DNA of 64,000 bases from Candidatus Limicola stercorigallinarum (lineage in GTDB: Bacteria > Actinomycetota > Coriobacteriia > Coriobacteriales > Coriobacteriaceae). Shown here one piece after another: positions 37,721 through 46,285 of this stretch (position 1 is its first letter; every line of letters begins with the position of its first letter). The notes under the pieces were generated by a model. It saw only the letters and a program-made list of their open reading frames with translations. It was not told the origin of the DNA and searched no databases. The DNA lies in contig DVID01000014.1 in assembly GCA_018711625.1 (NCBI GenBank), forward strand, positions 24,614 to 88,613, given 5' to 3'. A program made the translations under genes and the position numbers.

Positions 37721-38254
37721 ATGCCCGACATCACTGCCCATATGGACAAGACGCTTGAGGCGCTCAAGCATCAGTTTTCGAAGGTGCGCACGGGTCGCGC
37801 CAATGCCAACATCCTGTCCGACATCACGGTTGACTACTACGGTGTTGCCACGCCCATCACACAGGTTGCGGCCGTTAAGGTTCCTGAGGCTCATATGCTT
37901 ATGATCGAGCCGTGGGATAAGGCGCTCGTTAACGCTATTGTGAAGGCTGTCAGTGCTTCTGACCTTGGTATTACCCCTAACTCCGACGGCAACGTGGTTC
38001 GTCTGCCGTTCCCGGCGCCCACCGAGGAGCGTCGTCGTGAGCTCGTGAAGGAATGCCGTGAGCTTGCCGAGCAGGCCCGTGTCTCCATCCGCAACATCCG
38101 TCGCGATTTCAACAACCGTCTTGAGCGCGACGAGGAGCTTTCCGAGGACGAGGTGCGCCGCGAGCAGGCTAAGGTTCAGAAGCACACCGATTCCTACGTG
38201 GCAAAGATTGACGAAATGCTCAAGGCTAAAGAAGCCGAGGTCATGGAGATCTAG
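37721..38254 (+). CDS. frr: Ribosome recycling factor
   Basis: Splits post-termination ribosomes with EF-G. Typical segments are KVRTGRANANILSDITVDYYG, PNSDGNVVRLPFP and ECRELAEQARVSIRNIRRDFN-like. 177 residues, a few shorter than usual at the N-terminus. ATG behind CAGGAGG, two bases after pyrH. Confidence 0.97.
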   Translation: MPDITAHMDKTLEALKHQFSKVRTGRANANILSDITVDYYGVATPITQVAAVKVPEAHMLMIEPWDKALVNAIVKAVSASDLGITPNSDGNVVRLPFPAPTEERRRELVKECRELAEQARVSIRNIRRDFNNRLERDEELSEDEVRREQAKVQKHTDSYVAKIDEMLKAKEAEVMEI

Positions 38255-38255
38255 A

Positions 38256-39053
38256 TTGAACTTCGACGAGTCCGCTTTCGAAACGTACTTCGCAGATGCG
38301 CCCGATTCGATCGACCTATCTCAGCTCGATCGCGGGCGCATTCCGCGCCATATCTCGTGCATCATGGATGGTAATGGCAGGTGGGCTACCTCCCGCGGAC
38401 TTTCCCGTGGTGAAGGCCATCGTGCTGGCATTACGTCGCTACGCGAGATTATCACCTCCTGCGTTCGCTTGGGCGTAGAGGTGCTTTCGGCCTATGCCTT
38501 TTCTACCGAGAACTGGTCGCGTCCTAAGGCCGAGGTAGACCTCCTCATGCATCTTTTTGCGCAGACCTTCATCAAGGAGCTTCCACTTCTTGAGCGTGAG
38601 CAGGTCCGCGTGGTTTTTCTGGGCGACATCAGTGCCCTGCCTGCTAAAACGCGCGATGTATTTATGTATGGCCTTGAGCAAACAAAGCACCATACGGGTA
38701 TGGTGCTTGCCCTCGCCGTAAATTATGGTGGCCGTGCCGAGATTGCTCGTGCTGCGCGCCTGCTTGCGCAGGATGTGCAGGAAGGTCACTTATCTCCTGA
38801 AGATATTGATGAGACGGCCGTTGCCAAAAAGCTATATACGGCGGATCTTCCCGATCCAGAATTGGTCATTCGCACTTCGGGCGAGCTTCGGCTTTCCAAT
38901 TATCTGCTGTGGCAGGTAGCATACGCTGAGTTCTATATCACTACTACCTATTGGCCCGATTTTGACCGTTGGGGCCTGATTGAAGCCATCCTTGCGTATC
39001 AGCATCGCGATCGTAGGTTTGGCGGTCTTTCGGCTAAGGGGGCCGCTCAATGA
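38256..39053 (+). CDS. uppS: Isoprenyl (undecaprenyl) diphosphate synthase
   Basis: Condenses isopentenyl units to the C55 carrier for wall synthesis. The cis-prenyltransferase motifs are complete: MDGNGRWATSRG with the Mg-binding Asp, AFSTENWSRP, and RTSGELRLSNYLLWQ followed by AEFY. 265 residues. TTG start with GGAG seven bases upstream, one base after frr. Fed by dxr, ispG and ispH in this window. Confidence 0.95.
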   Translation: MNFDESAFETYFADAPDSIDLSQLDRGRIPRHISCIMDGNGRWATSRGLSRGEGHRAGITSLREIITSCVRLGVEVLSAYAFSTENWSRPKAEVDLLMHLFAQTFIKELPLLEREQVRVVFLGDISALPAKTRDVFMYGLEQTKHHTGMVLALAVNYGGRAEIARAARLLAQDVQEGHLSPEDIDETAVAKKLYTADLPDPELVIRTSGELRLSNYLLWQVAYAEFYITTTYWPDFDRWGLIEAILAYQHRDRRFGGLSAKGAAQ

Positions 39054-39922
39054 GTGACAATAAGGAGCAAACAGGTTCAACGAGCGCTTCGTCTACCACG
39101 AAACCCTCGAGCTCGGGACTTTCTGGATTGCTCGTGCGGGCAGCGTCCGGCTTAATTTACGCCGGCATTTTCATCATGTGCCTCATCATCCATCCTGTCA
39201 CCACAGCGTTCTGTCTTGCGGTTATCAGCATGATCTCATGTCGCGAGTTTTTTGGCATGATGCGCCGTGATGGAAAAATGCCCCATGTCATTATTGGCTC
39301 GTGTGTGGCGGCACTCTTTCCCATTGCAGCCCTCGGTGGGTCGCTTTATATCACCGCTACGATGTTTGCGCTGGTACTTGCAGTAGGGCTTTGGTATGTT
39401 TGGTCGCCGCGCACGCGCATCATGGATGTGTCGGTAACACTCATGGGACCCATTTACACAGGCTTTATGCTTTCGGCAATCGTGTTGCTGCGCGACCTGT
39501 TGCCTGGAGTTCCCGGAGCTTTGCTTGCGGTGGGTGCCTGCGCCTCCTTGTGGGTGTCTGATTCTTTTGCCTATTTGGTGGGTAGCCGCTTTGGTAAGCA
39601 CAAGATGGTTCCTAAGATTTCGCCCAACAAAAGCTGGGAAGGGTTTGCCGGTGGTGTTGTGGGCTCCATCCTTATCTGGCTCATCCTTTTTGCTACGGGG
39701 CTTTTCATCTTTTCATGGCAGTTTGCCGTTGTATGTGGAGCTGTCGTATCGGTTTTGGGTGTCTTCGGTGACTTAATAGAATCTCGCATCAAGCGCGGTG
39801 CGGGCGTTAAGGATTCGGGTAACCTCATTCCAGGGCATGGTGGCATGCTCGACCGTAACGACTCTCTTATCTTCGGCGGAATTACCGCCCTCTTGATGCT
39901 TATGTTCGGAGGAATTCTATGA
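39050..39922 (+). CDS. cdsA: Phosphatidate cytidylyltransferase
   Basis: Makes CDP-diacylglycerol. About eight membrane spans; the family signature SRIKRGAGVKDSGNLIPGHG followed by GMLDRND lies near the C-terminus. 290 residues with a Ser/Thr-rich cytoplasmic start of about 25. ATGA overlaps with both uppS and dxr. Confidence 0.96.
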   Translation: MSDNKEQTGSTSASSTTKPSSSGLSGLLVRAASGLIYAGIFIMCLIIHPVTTAFCLAVISMISCREFFGMMRRDGKMPHVIIGSCVAALFPIAALGGSLYITATMFALVLAVGLWYVWSPRTRIMDVSVTLMGPIYTGFMLSAIVLLRDLLPGVPGALLAVGACASLWVSDSFAYLVGSRFGKHKMVPKISPNKSWEGFAGGVVGSILIWLILFATGLFIFSWQFAVVCGAVVSVLGVFGDLIESRIKRGAGVKDSGNLIPGHGGMLDRNDSLIFGGITALLMLMFGGIL

Positions 39923-41085
39923 CCTTTGGCACCCGCAAGCGTGTTGCGATTCTCGGGTGCACCGGCTCTGTTGGTACACAAGCTCTTGATGTTTGCCGGC
40001 AACATGCCGATGCCTTGGAGGTTGTAGCCCTCTCGGCGCACACCGATACGGCTCGTTTGGTTGAGGCGGCGCGCACCTTTAAGGTGCACGCCGTTTGTGT
40101 GAGCGCGCCGGAGCATGCGCAAGACCCGCAGCTGCAAGAGCTTCCTCAGGGTTGCGAACGCTATGCTGGTCTTAGCGGTATGACCGACTTGGTCACGCGC
40201 GACGACATTGATATTGTGCTCGTGGCTATAGTAGGCGCCGCTGGCCTAATGCCAAGTCTTGCAGCTCTTAAGGCGGGGAAGAGGCTCGCCCTTGCAAATA
40301 AAGAGGCCCTCGTCATTGGCGGCGACCTTCTCATGCCGCTTGCCGCCGACGGTATGCTCCTTCCCGTCGATTCGGAGCACTCCGCGCTGCTGCAGTGCCT
40401 GGCTTCGGGACGTCGTGACGAGGTTCATGCGCTCTGGCTTACCTGCTCGGGTGGTCCCTTCTTTGGTGCGAACGCGCAAGACCTTGCTCACGTCACGCCG
40501 GAGCAAGCGCTCGCGCACCCCACGTGGAGCATGGGGTCAAAGATTAGCATCGACTCGGCAACGTTGATGAACAAGGGGCTTGAGCGCATAGAAGCCATGC
40601 ATCTTTTCTCGTGCTCTGTTGACGATGTGCGCGTGCTTATTCAGCGTCAGTCGAAGATTCACTCTATGGTGGAATACATCGACGGTTCGGTCATTGCCCA
40701 TTTGGGCGCCTCCGACATGCGCATTCCCATTCAGTATGCGTTGTCGTATCCGGAGCGTTGGGATACGCCGGTTGCGCGCGTTGATTTCAGAACGCTCGGC
40801 AGCCTCGATTTTGCGGCGCCCGACATGCAAACATTCCGTTGCTTGGCCCTTGCCGAAGAGGCGGCACGCGCGGGCGGCACGGCACCCTGTGTGCTTAACG
40901 CTGCCAACGAGGTTGCCGTACAGGCGTTTCTTGATCACGCGTGCACGTTTTTGGATATTGCGACCATCACCGAGCGCTGCCTTGAGGAGCACGAGGTGGA
41001 GACGGTTGCATCTCCTGAGCAACTTGAGTCCGTTGACGCCTGGGCGCGTTCCCGTGCTTCCTTCCACCTGTCTCAGCTTTCCTAA
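39919..41085 (+). CDS. dxr: 1-deoxy-D-xylulose 5-phosphate reductoisomerase
   Basis: Second step of the MEP isoprenoid pathway. NADPH-binding GCTGSVGTQALDV is at the start, NKEALVIGG and SEHSALLQCL in the middle, and MGSKISIDSATLMNKGLE at the catalytic domain. 388 residues. ATGA overlap with cdsA. Confidence 0.96.
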   Translation: MTFGTRKRVAILGCTGSVGTQALDVCRQHADALEVVALSAHTDTARLVEAARTFKVHAVCVSAPEHAQDPQLQELPQGCERYAGLSGMTDLVTRDDIDIVLVAIVGAAGLMPSLAALKAGKRLALANKEALVIGGDLLMPLAADGMLLPVDSEHSALLQCLASGRRDEVHALWLTCSGGPFFGANAQDLAHVTPEQALAHPTWSMGSKISIDSATLMNKGLERIEAMHLFSCSVDDVRVLIQRQSKIHSMVEYIDGSVIAHLGASDMRIPIQYALSYPERWDTPVARVDFRTLGSLDFAAPDMQTFRCLALAEEAARAGGTAPCVLNAANEVAVQAFLDHACTFLDIATITERCLEEHEVETVASPEQLESVDAWARSRASFHLSQLS

Positions 41086-41103
41086 ACCTGCTAAGGATCT
41101 TCT

Positions 41104-42471
41104 ATGGACATGCTTATCAGCGTTCTCAGCAGCATCTTCTGGGGTTTGGTCGTCCTCTCGGTTTTGGTCGGCATCCACGAAGGCGGGCACTTTCTCGCCT
41201 CACGCGCATGCGGCGTGCGCGTAACTGAGTTCTTCCTCGGGCTGCCTTGTCGTTTCAACCTGCATCACGTGTCCCGACGCATCGGCACTAAATTTGGGGT
41301 CACACCGATTTTGCTGGGCGGCTATGCCATGGTCTGTGGCATGGATCCCGAGGACAACACCCATGCGGCATCGGTGCTCGGGCTCATTCATGCCGAGGGT
41401 GTGCTCTCCGTTGAAGATATTGCGCAAAAGCTCAACATCTCTGAAGACGATGCCATGGAGTCATGCATTCAGCTGATGGGCTGGGGCTCCATCGCTCCCG
41501 TGTACGACGAGGCGAAAGGTGAGAAGCCATCGGGTTCAACCTATCCCACCACATACGCATCGATGCCGCGCGACCACGAGGGCAACACCATCTATGACGG
41601 GCGCGCCTTCAAGCGCGATGAGGCCACGAAGCAAGGCGAGGGGTGGCGCAGCGCGCTCAGCGACGAGCAGTTTCTTGAGCGAGAGCGTACGAAAACGTAC
41701 GCGGGCCTGGGCTGGCTCAAGCGCGTGTTTATTCTGATCGCCGGCATCGGCGTCAACATCATCGCTGGTTTCTTGCTCCTTATGAGTATCTACATGGTGG
41801 TGGGTGTGCCCGTGGCGGTCAACTCCAATGTGGTGGGCTCGGTCACCGCGGCGTCCCCCGCAGCCGATGCCGGCATCCAGGAGGGCGACACCATCCTCTC
41901 CTTCAACGGCATGGAAACAACCGATTGGTCATCCATAGAAGACGCTGCCGCCCTCACAACCCCCGGCGAACCTTTTGATATCACCTATGAGCATGAGGGC
42001 GTCGAGCATACCAGCACGCTTATAGTTGAAGAGGGGGAGAACATCGGCATCTCCGCCCAGACGACCACCTACCGCCTGGGCCCCATCGAGGCGGCACGCG
42101 TCTCGTTTGCGTATGTTGCCATGACTGGACAGACTATCGCACAGCTCGTCAACCCCGCCCACACGCTTGACGTGCTCAATAACTCGACGTCCATCGTTGG
42201 TATCTCGGTCATTTCTGCTCAAGCGGCGGCCGAGGGCCCTGCGACGCTTTTGCGATTCGCGGCCCTTATATCGTTCTCGCTCGGATTCATGAATTTGCTG
42301 CCTATCCCGCCGCTTGATGGTGGAAAGATCCTCATCGAGACAATACAGGCTATCATTCGCCGCCCCCTTTCGGTACGCGTGCAAAACGCGGTGTCTATCG
42401 CGGGGATCGCGCTCTTTGGGTTCCTGTTCCTCTATCTTTTGCGCGGCGATATCCTGCGATTCATTCTGTAG
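41104..42471 (+). CDS. rseP: RseP-family site-2 metalloprotease with a winged-helix-like insertion
   Basis: Intramembrane zinc protease. His25, Glu26 and His29 form HEGGH in the first span; the PDZ domain covers about residues 235-320 (VVGSVTAASPAADAGIQEGD), and NLLPIPPLDGGK near residue 400 carries the second metal ligand. 455 residues, about 100 longer than Gram-positive homologues. The extra part, residues about 85-195 between GGYAM and the second span, contains a helix-turn-helix-like stretch (LSVEDIAQKLNISEDDAMES). Substrate unknown; no sigma or anti-sigma gene is nearby. Confidence 0.9.
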   Translation: MDMLISVLSSIFWGLVVLSVLVGIHEGGHFLASRACGVRVTEFFLGLPCRFNLHHVSRRIGTKFGVTPILLGGYAMVCGMDPEDNTHAASVLGLIHAEGVLSVEDIAQKLNISEDDAMESCIQLMGWGSIAPVYDEAKGEKPSGSTYPTTYASMPRDHEGNTIYDGRAFKRDEATKQGEGWRSALSDEQFLERERTKTYAGLGWLKRVFILIAGIGVNIIAGFLLLMSIYMVVGVPVAVNSNVVGSVTAASPAADAGIQEGDTILSFNGMETTDWSSIEDAAALTTPGEPFDITYEHEGVEHTSTLIVEEGENIGISAQTTTYRLGPIEAARVSFAYVAMTGQTIAQLVNPAHTLDVLNNSTSIVGISVISAQAAAEGPATLLRFAALISFSLGFMNLLPIPPLDGGKILIETIQAIIRRPLSVRVQNAVSIAGIALFGFLFLYLLRGDILRFIL

Positions 42472-42482
42472 GTGGTGCAAGC

Positions 42483-43547
42483 ATGATGAGTGATTGCCCT
42501 CGTGCACATACGCGCCCGGTTACCGTGGGAGACATTGTGATCGGTGGTGGTGCTCCTGTCGTCGTTCAGTCGATGACAAGCACCGATACCGCTGATGCCA
42601 CAGCCACCCTGCAGCAGGTTCGCACCCTGGCGGAGCTTGGCTGCGACCTGGTGCGCGTAACGCTGCCGCATGTCGATGCCATTGATGCGTTCCATCAGGT
42701 TTGTGCGGAAAGCCCGGTGCCCATCATCGCCGACATTCATTTTGACTACAAGCTCGCGCTTGCGGCCATCACGGCTGGCGCCGCGAAGCTTCGCATCAAC
42801 CCAGGGAACATTGGCAGCTGGGATCGCGTGGATGCCGTTGTGGATGCAGCGGGGGAGGCGGGTGTAGCTCTCCGTATTGGCGTCAACGCCGGCTCGCTTG
42901 AGCGCACTGTGGCAGAGCGCGATGACCTCACCCTGCCCGAGAAGCTCGTTGCCTCCTCGTTGCAATTTGTGGAGCATATCGAGGGTAGAGGATTCACGCA
43001 GACGGTGCTTTCGGCCAAGGCGCACGATGTGACGACCACCATAGAGACATATCGCGCGCTTTCGTGCGCCTTGCCCCAGATCCCTCTCCATCTTGGCGTT
43101 ACTGAGGCAGGTACCCGTTTCCAGGGAACCATCAAGAGTTGCGTGGGGCTAGGTGCGCTCCTGGCGGACGGCATCGGTGACACCTTGCGCGTTTCGCTCA
43201 CCGCCGACCCCGCCGAAGAGGTTCCCGTGGCCTGGGGCATTTTAGAGAGCCTGGGGCTTCGTCGCCGGGGACCGGAGCTCATATCTTGCCCCACCTGCGG
43301 TCGTACGCAGGTGGACTTGATCCCTATCGCCGAGGCAGTCGAGATGCGTCTTCGCTCCGTTGCAAAGCCTATTACGGTTGCGGTGATGGGTTGCGTGGTG
43401 AACGGGCCCGGTGAGGCGGCAGGTGCCGATGTGGGTGTAGCCTGCGGGCGCGGCTCAGCTCTCCTCTTCAAACATGGCAAAGTGCTGCGTAAAGTATCCG
43501 AGGATGCTATCATCGATGAATTGTTCCAAGAGATCGAGTCGCTGTAA
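42483..43547 (+). CDS. ispG: 4-hydroxy-3-methylbut-2-enyl diphosphate synthase (IspG)
   Basis: Penultimate step of the MEP pathway, with a 4Fe-4S cluster. The TIM-barrel N-terminus has VQSMTSTDTADATAT and IADIHFDYKLAL. Cluster ligands are in SCPTCGR and MGCVVNGPGEA. 354 residues. ATG at 42483 behind AGGTGG; the next codon but one (42486) is an alternative. Confidence 0.95.
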   Translation: MMSDCPRAHTRPVTVGDIVIGGGAPVVVQSMTSTDTADATATLQQVRTLAELGCDLVRVTLPHVDAIDAFHQVCAESPVPIIADIHFDYKLALAAITAGAAKLRINPGNIGSWDRVDAVVDAAGEAGVALRIGVNAGSLERTVAERDDLTLPEKLVASSLQFVEHIEGRGFTQTVLSAKAHDVTTTIETYRALSCALPQIPLHLGVTEAGTRFQGTIKSCVGLGALLADGIGDTLRVSLTADPAEEVPVAWGILESLGLRRRGPELISCPTCGRTQVDLIPIAEAVEMRLRSVAKPITVAVMGCVVNGPGEAAGADVGVACGRGSALLFKHGKVLRKVSEDAIIDELFQEIESL

Positions 43548-43588
43548 TATCGCTCGACATTTCCAATAGTGCCTACTAAGGAGCCATC

Positions 43589-45304
43589 ATGTCTCGAGTC
43601 ATGAAGATGTCCCGGCTGTATGCCCCGACCCTCAAAGAGGATCCCGCTGAGGCCGAACTCGCCAGCCATCGCTTGCTGCTGCGTGCTGGTATGATCCGTA
43701 AGCAGGCTGCCGGCCTGTATTCCTATTTGCCGCTGGCGTGGCGTTCGCTCAAAAAAATCGAGGCCATCGTGCGCGACGAGATGGACGCCGCGGGCGCCCA
43801 GGAGCTTCTTATGCCCATCCTCACCGATGCGGAGCTCTGGCGCGAGAGCGGCCGCTGGTCGGCCTACGGTCCTGAGCTCATGCGCCTGCATGATCGCCAT
43901 GACCGCGAGTTCGCCCTCGGCCCCACGCACGAGGAGACGGTAACCGACCTTATCACCAACGAACTTCGCAGCTATAAGCAGCTCCCAGTGAACCTCTATC
44001 AGATTCAGGATAAGTTCCGCGACGAGATGCGTCCTCGCTTTGGGCTTATGCGTGGTCGTGAGTTCATCATGAAAGATGGTTACTCGTTCAACGCCACGCA
44101 GGAGAGCCTGCAGGAGACGTATGATGCCATGAAGCAGGCGTATGCCAATATCTGCGAGCGCTGCGGGCTCAAGGCTCTGCCGGTTGTGGCTGACTCTGGC
44201 CAGATTGGCGGCGACACCTCCGTTGAGTTCATGGCGCTTGCCGATGCAGGCGAGGCTGCGCTTGTGTATTGCGATGACTGTGGTTTTGCGGCCGACGAAG
44301 AGGCGGCAACCACCACCGTTGCCGTTACCGAAGGCCCGGGCGACGGCACGCTTCAGAAGGTGCACACGCCTGGTCTTGGCACCATTGAGGCCGTGGCCAA
44401 GTTCTTTGGGTTCCCCGAGAATGGCACGCGCAAGTCTCTTGCTCTCATTGCCGAAGACGGTACGCCAGTTGTCGCCATTGTCCCGGGTGACCATGAGCTC
44501 AACGATTGCAAGGCCGAGCACCTCTTTGGTGCCTATCACCTCATGACCGATGAGGAGCTTACGCAGTGGGGACTCCACAAGGGCTTTATTGGGCCGGTCA
44601 ACCTGCCGGAGGGCATTCGCCTCGTCGTGGACGAGACGCTGCGCGCCTCCAAGCAGTGGGCCTGCGGCGCCAACGAGGTGGACTATCACTTCACCGGTGC
44701 TTGCCCCGGGCGTGACTTCACGGTGGATGAGTGGGCCGACCTCATTACCGTTCACGCGGGAGATCCCTGCCCGCACTGCGGTGCTCCCCTTAAGGGTGCG
44801 CGCGGCATTGAGGTGTCTCAGGTGTTCCAGTTGGGTACCAAGTACTCCGAGGCCATGGGAGCCACCTTTGCCGATGAGAATGGCAAGGAGCGCCCCTTCC
44901 TCATGGGTTGCTATGGTGTGGGCGTCTCGCGCACGCTTGCGGCAGTTGTGGAGCAGCACAACGACGAGCAGGGCATTATCTGGCCTGTCTCCATTGCGCC
45001 CTATGAGGTCTCGGTCATCGCGCTCGACAAGAAGGGTGAGGCATTTGAGCGTGCCGAGGAGCTTGCGAACGAGCTTGCTGCCTGCGGCCTCGACGTTGTC
45101 TTTGACGACCGCGGCGAGCGTCCGGGTGTTAAGTTTGCCGATAACGACCTCATGGGCTTCCCGTTCCAGGTGATTGTTGGTAAGCGTGGCCTTGCGAACG
45201 GCACTGTTGAGGTTAAGTGTCGTGCAACCGGCGAGCGTACGGACGTTGCGGTGGATGCTGTTGTTGAGCAGATTCACGACCTCGTTGTTGCGGAGCGCCG
45301 CTAA
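43589..45304 (+). CDS. proS: Proline-tRNA ligase
   Basis: Class II synthetase of the bacterial type with an editing (INS) insertion between motifs 2 and 3. Motif 2 is DKFRDEMRPRFGLMRGREF-like; motif 3 is GCYGVGVSRTLAAVVEQ. The insertion with EGPGDGTLQKV and KSLALIAEDG runs about residues 230-390. 571 residues. ATG behind AAGGAG, 41 bp after ispG, with no T-box. Confidence 0.97.
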   Translation: MSRVMKMSRLYAPTLKEDPAEAELASHRLLLRAGMIRKQAAGLYSYLPLAWRSLKKIEAIVRDEMDAAGAQELLMPILTDAELWRESGRWSAYGPELMRLHDRHDREFALGPTHEETVTDLITNELRSYKQLPVNLYQIQDKFRDEMRPRFGLMRGREFIMKDGYSFNATQESLQETYDAMKQAYANICERCGLKALPVVADSGQIGGDTSVEFMALADAGEAALVYCDDCGFAADEEAATTTVAVTEGPGDGTLQKVHTPGLGTIEAVAKFFGFPENGTRKSLALIAEDGTPVVAIVPGDHELNDCKAEHLFGAYHLMTDEELTQWGLHKGFIGPVNLPEGIRLVVDETLRASKQWACGANEVDYHFTGACPGRDFTVDEWADLITVHAGDPCPHCGAPLKGARGIEVSQVFQLGTKYSEAMGATFADENGKERPFLMGCYGVGVSRTLAAVVEQHNDEQGIIWPVSIAPYEVSVIALDKKGEAFERAEELANELAACGLDVVFDDRGERPGVKFADNDLMGFPFQVIVGKRGLANGTVEVKCRATGERTDVAVDAVVEQIHDLVVAERR

Positions 45305-45383
45305 GAATCTCTGGGCAGGGGCAGATGTGAGCTCATCAGAGTGTGCCTTCAAAGCGCTTTGGTGAAAAACTTACAATTTGCCC

Positions 45384-45412
45384 TTGCAAAGGTGGAGCGG
45401 TTACCGTATATT
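45384..45412 (+). promoter_or_regulatory. tRNA-Ala promoter
   Basis: TTGCAA (45384-45389), 17 bases, TATATT (45407-45412), 16 bases before the tRNA. Spacing and position are ideal for a stable-RNA promoter. Confidence 0.7.
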
Positions 45413-45428
45413 ATCCCTCGCACCACTT

Positions 45429-45504
45429 GGGGGCGTAGCTCAGCTGGGAGAGCGCTTGACTGGCAGTCAAGAGGTCAGGGGTTCGATCCCCCTCGTCTCC
45501 ACCA
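45429..45504 (+). tRNA. tRNA-Ala (anticodon GGC)
   Basis: 76 nt including an encoded CCA. All four arms fold. The anticodon GGC is at 45462-45464 in a CTGGCAG loop. The acceptor stem has the G3-U70 pair that identifies alanine tRNA. Base-for-base identical to the minus-strand copy at 46286-46361. Confidence 0.98.
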
Positions 45505-45514
45505 TAGAATGCTT

Positions 45515-45546
45515 ACGGGTTCAGATTTGTCTGGACCCGTTTTTTT
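45515..45546 (+). terminator. Terminator after tRNA-Ala
   Basis: A 10-bp stem with one G-U pair (45515-45524 with 45531-45540), a 6-base loop and six Ts. Confidence 0.93.
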
Positions 45547-46123
45547 GTATTCATCGCTCTTGGAACGTCCATTCAAGTCAGGGGCAAAAGGCCTTCGTTG
45601 CTCAATCAATGCGTCTCACTCAATAGTGCTGTCGTTATATCCCTTTCATGTCGTCTCGACATTGAGAATCTCCGGTACGGAGCGATTGGGTCAAACAGCA
45701 AAGTAGCGCATCTAACCCGTTGCGTCACGCGCTCTATCCTCAATGAGCCCAATCCGCGAAGCGACGGCGCGGGAACGAAGCATGCTCTCCCTTTATGGCA
45801 ATCTAGCGGGATGAAACAGGCTCGTCCCCACCGGCTCAACCAAAAACTTTTCGATTTGTTGCAGTTTGAGGCTGGCTCGCGAAGTACTCGGCTGAATCCC
45901 GACGCTGTGACCTGCGCTTTTGGTCCACATAAAGGCCGGTCTATTCGGAGGGTGCAGTCCAAACCGCAACAAATCGAAAAGTTTTGTCCTGGGCTGCCGG
46001 GCGCGACGGGCGCCTTTTGTCGATGCCCCTGAAACGGACACACGTTTCGTCCTTTAACCCCGCATTGACTGGCAAACGTGTTGATAGGGGAGTCAAGTCC
46101 GAGTGTCAGAAATCATGGAATGC
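45547..46123. other. Gene-free 577-bp block inside the tRNA island
   Basis: Open frames of 80-145 codons exist on both strands, but none has a ribosome site or known family. Visible structures: a 6-bp hairpin ATGTCG/CGACAT (45648-45662), a 5-bp CTCCG/CGGAG hairpin (45670-45682), two related 21-base segments beginning GGGA and ending TCCC (45771-45791, 45808-45828), the long inverted repeat at 45841-45986, and an ACACGTTT/AAACGTGT pair near 46040-46080. No promoter was recognised. Confidence 0.65.
45841..45986. repeat. Long intergenic inverted repeat (element B)
   Basis: The arm at 45841-45862 (CAAAAACTTTTCGATTTGTT plus GC) is the reverse complement of 45966-45986, with one T missing. The loop is 103 bases. 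It contains AAGGCCGGTCTATTCGGAGG (45932-45951), the motif also found next to element A. The architecture (21-25-base arms, A- and T-runs at the outer ends, loop near 100) matches element A although the arm sequences differ. Confidence 0.8.
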
Positions 46124-46154
46124 AAAACGGCTCCCGGTATCAACCGAGAGCCGT
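46124..46154 (-). terminator. Terminator for the minus-strand tRNA pair
   Basis: Read on the minus strand, an 11-bp stem with one G-U pair (46154-46144 with 46137-46127), a 6-base loop and a TTTT run. Confidence 0.88.
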
Positions 46155-46166
46155 GGATGAGTCGGG

Positions 46167-46239
46167 TGGGCCCAGCAGGATTCGAACCTGCAACCCAGGG
46201 ATTATGAGTCCCCTGCGCTAACCGTTGCGCCATGAGCCC
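46167..46239 (-). tRNA. tRNA with CAT anticodon, probably tRNA-Met
   Basis: 73 nt from the first acceptor base to discriminator A. The anticodon CAT is read from 46206-46204 in a CTCATAA loop. A 7-bp acceptor stem GGGCTCA with TGGGCCC forms. The next bases are CCC, so CCA is not encoded, unlike the other tRNAs here. An elongator Met tRNA and an Ile2 tRNA (modified CAT) cannot be told apart by eye. Shares the promoter of the upstream tRNA-Ala. Confidence 0.9.
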
Positions 46240-46285
46240 GATACTAAAACAGCCCCTGAGAAACCTCAGAGGCTGCGAATGTACG

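Noticed and set aside
42746-45352. 868-codon minus-strand open frame opposite ispG and proS
   Set aside because: Lies opposite two certain genes and has no recognisable domain; typical antisense artefact of high GC.
45350-45361. 12-bp palindrome CAAAGCGCTTTG after proS
   Set aside because: No loop, no T-run and no second copy; likely chance.
45378-45626. 82-codon plus-strand frame containing [15 protein letters not shown]
   Set aside because: Translation of tRNA-Ala itself.
45598-46043. Overlapping 80-145-codon frames on both strands across element B
   Set aside because: Both strands are open because of the inverted repeat and high GC; no ribosome site or conserved domain.
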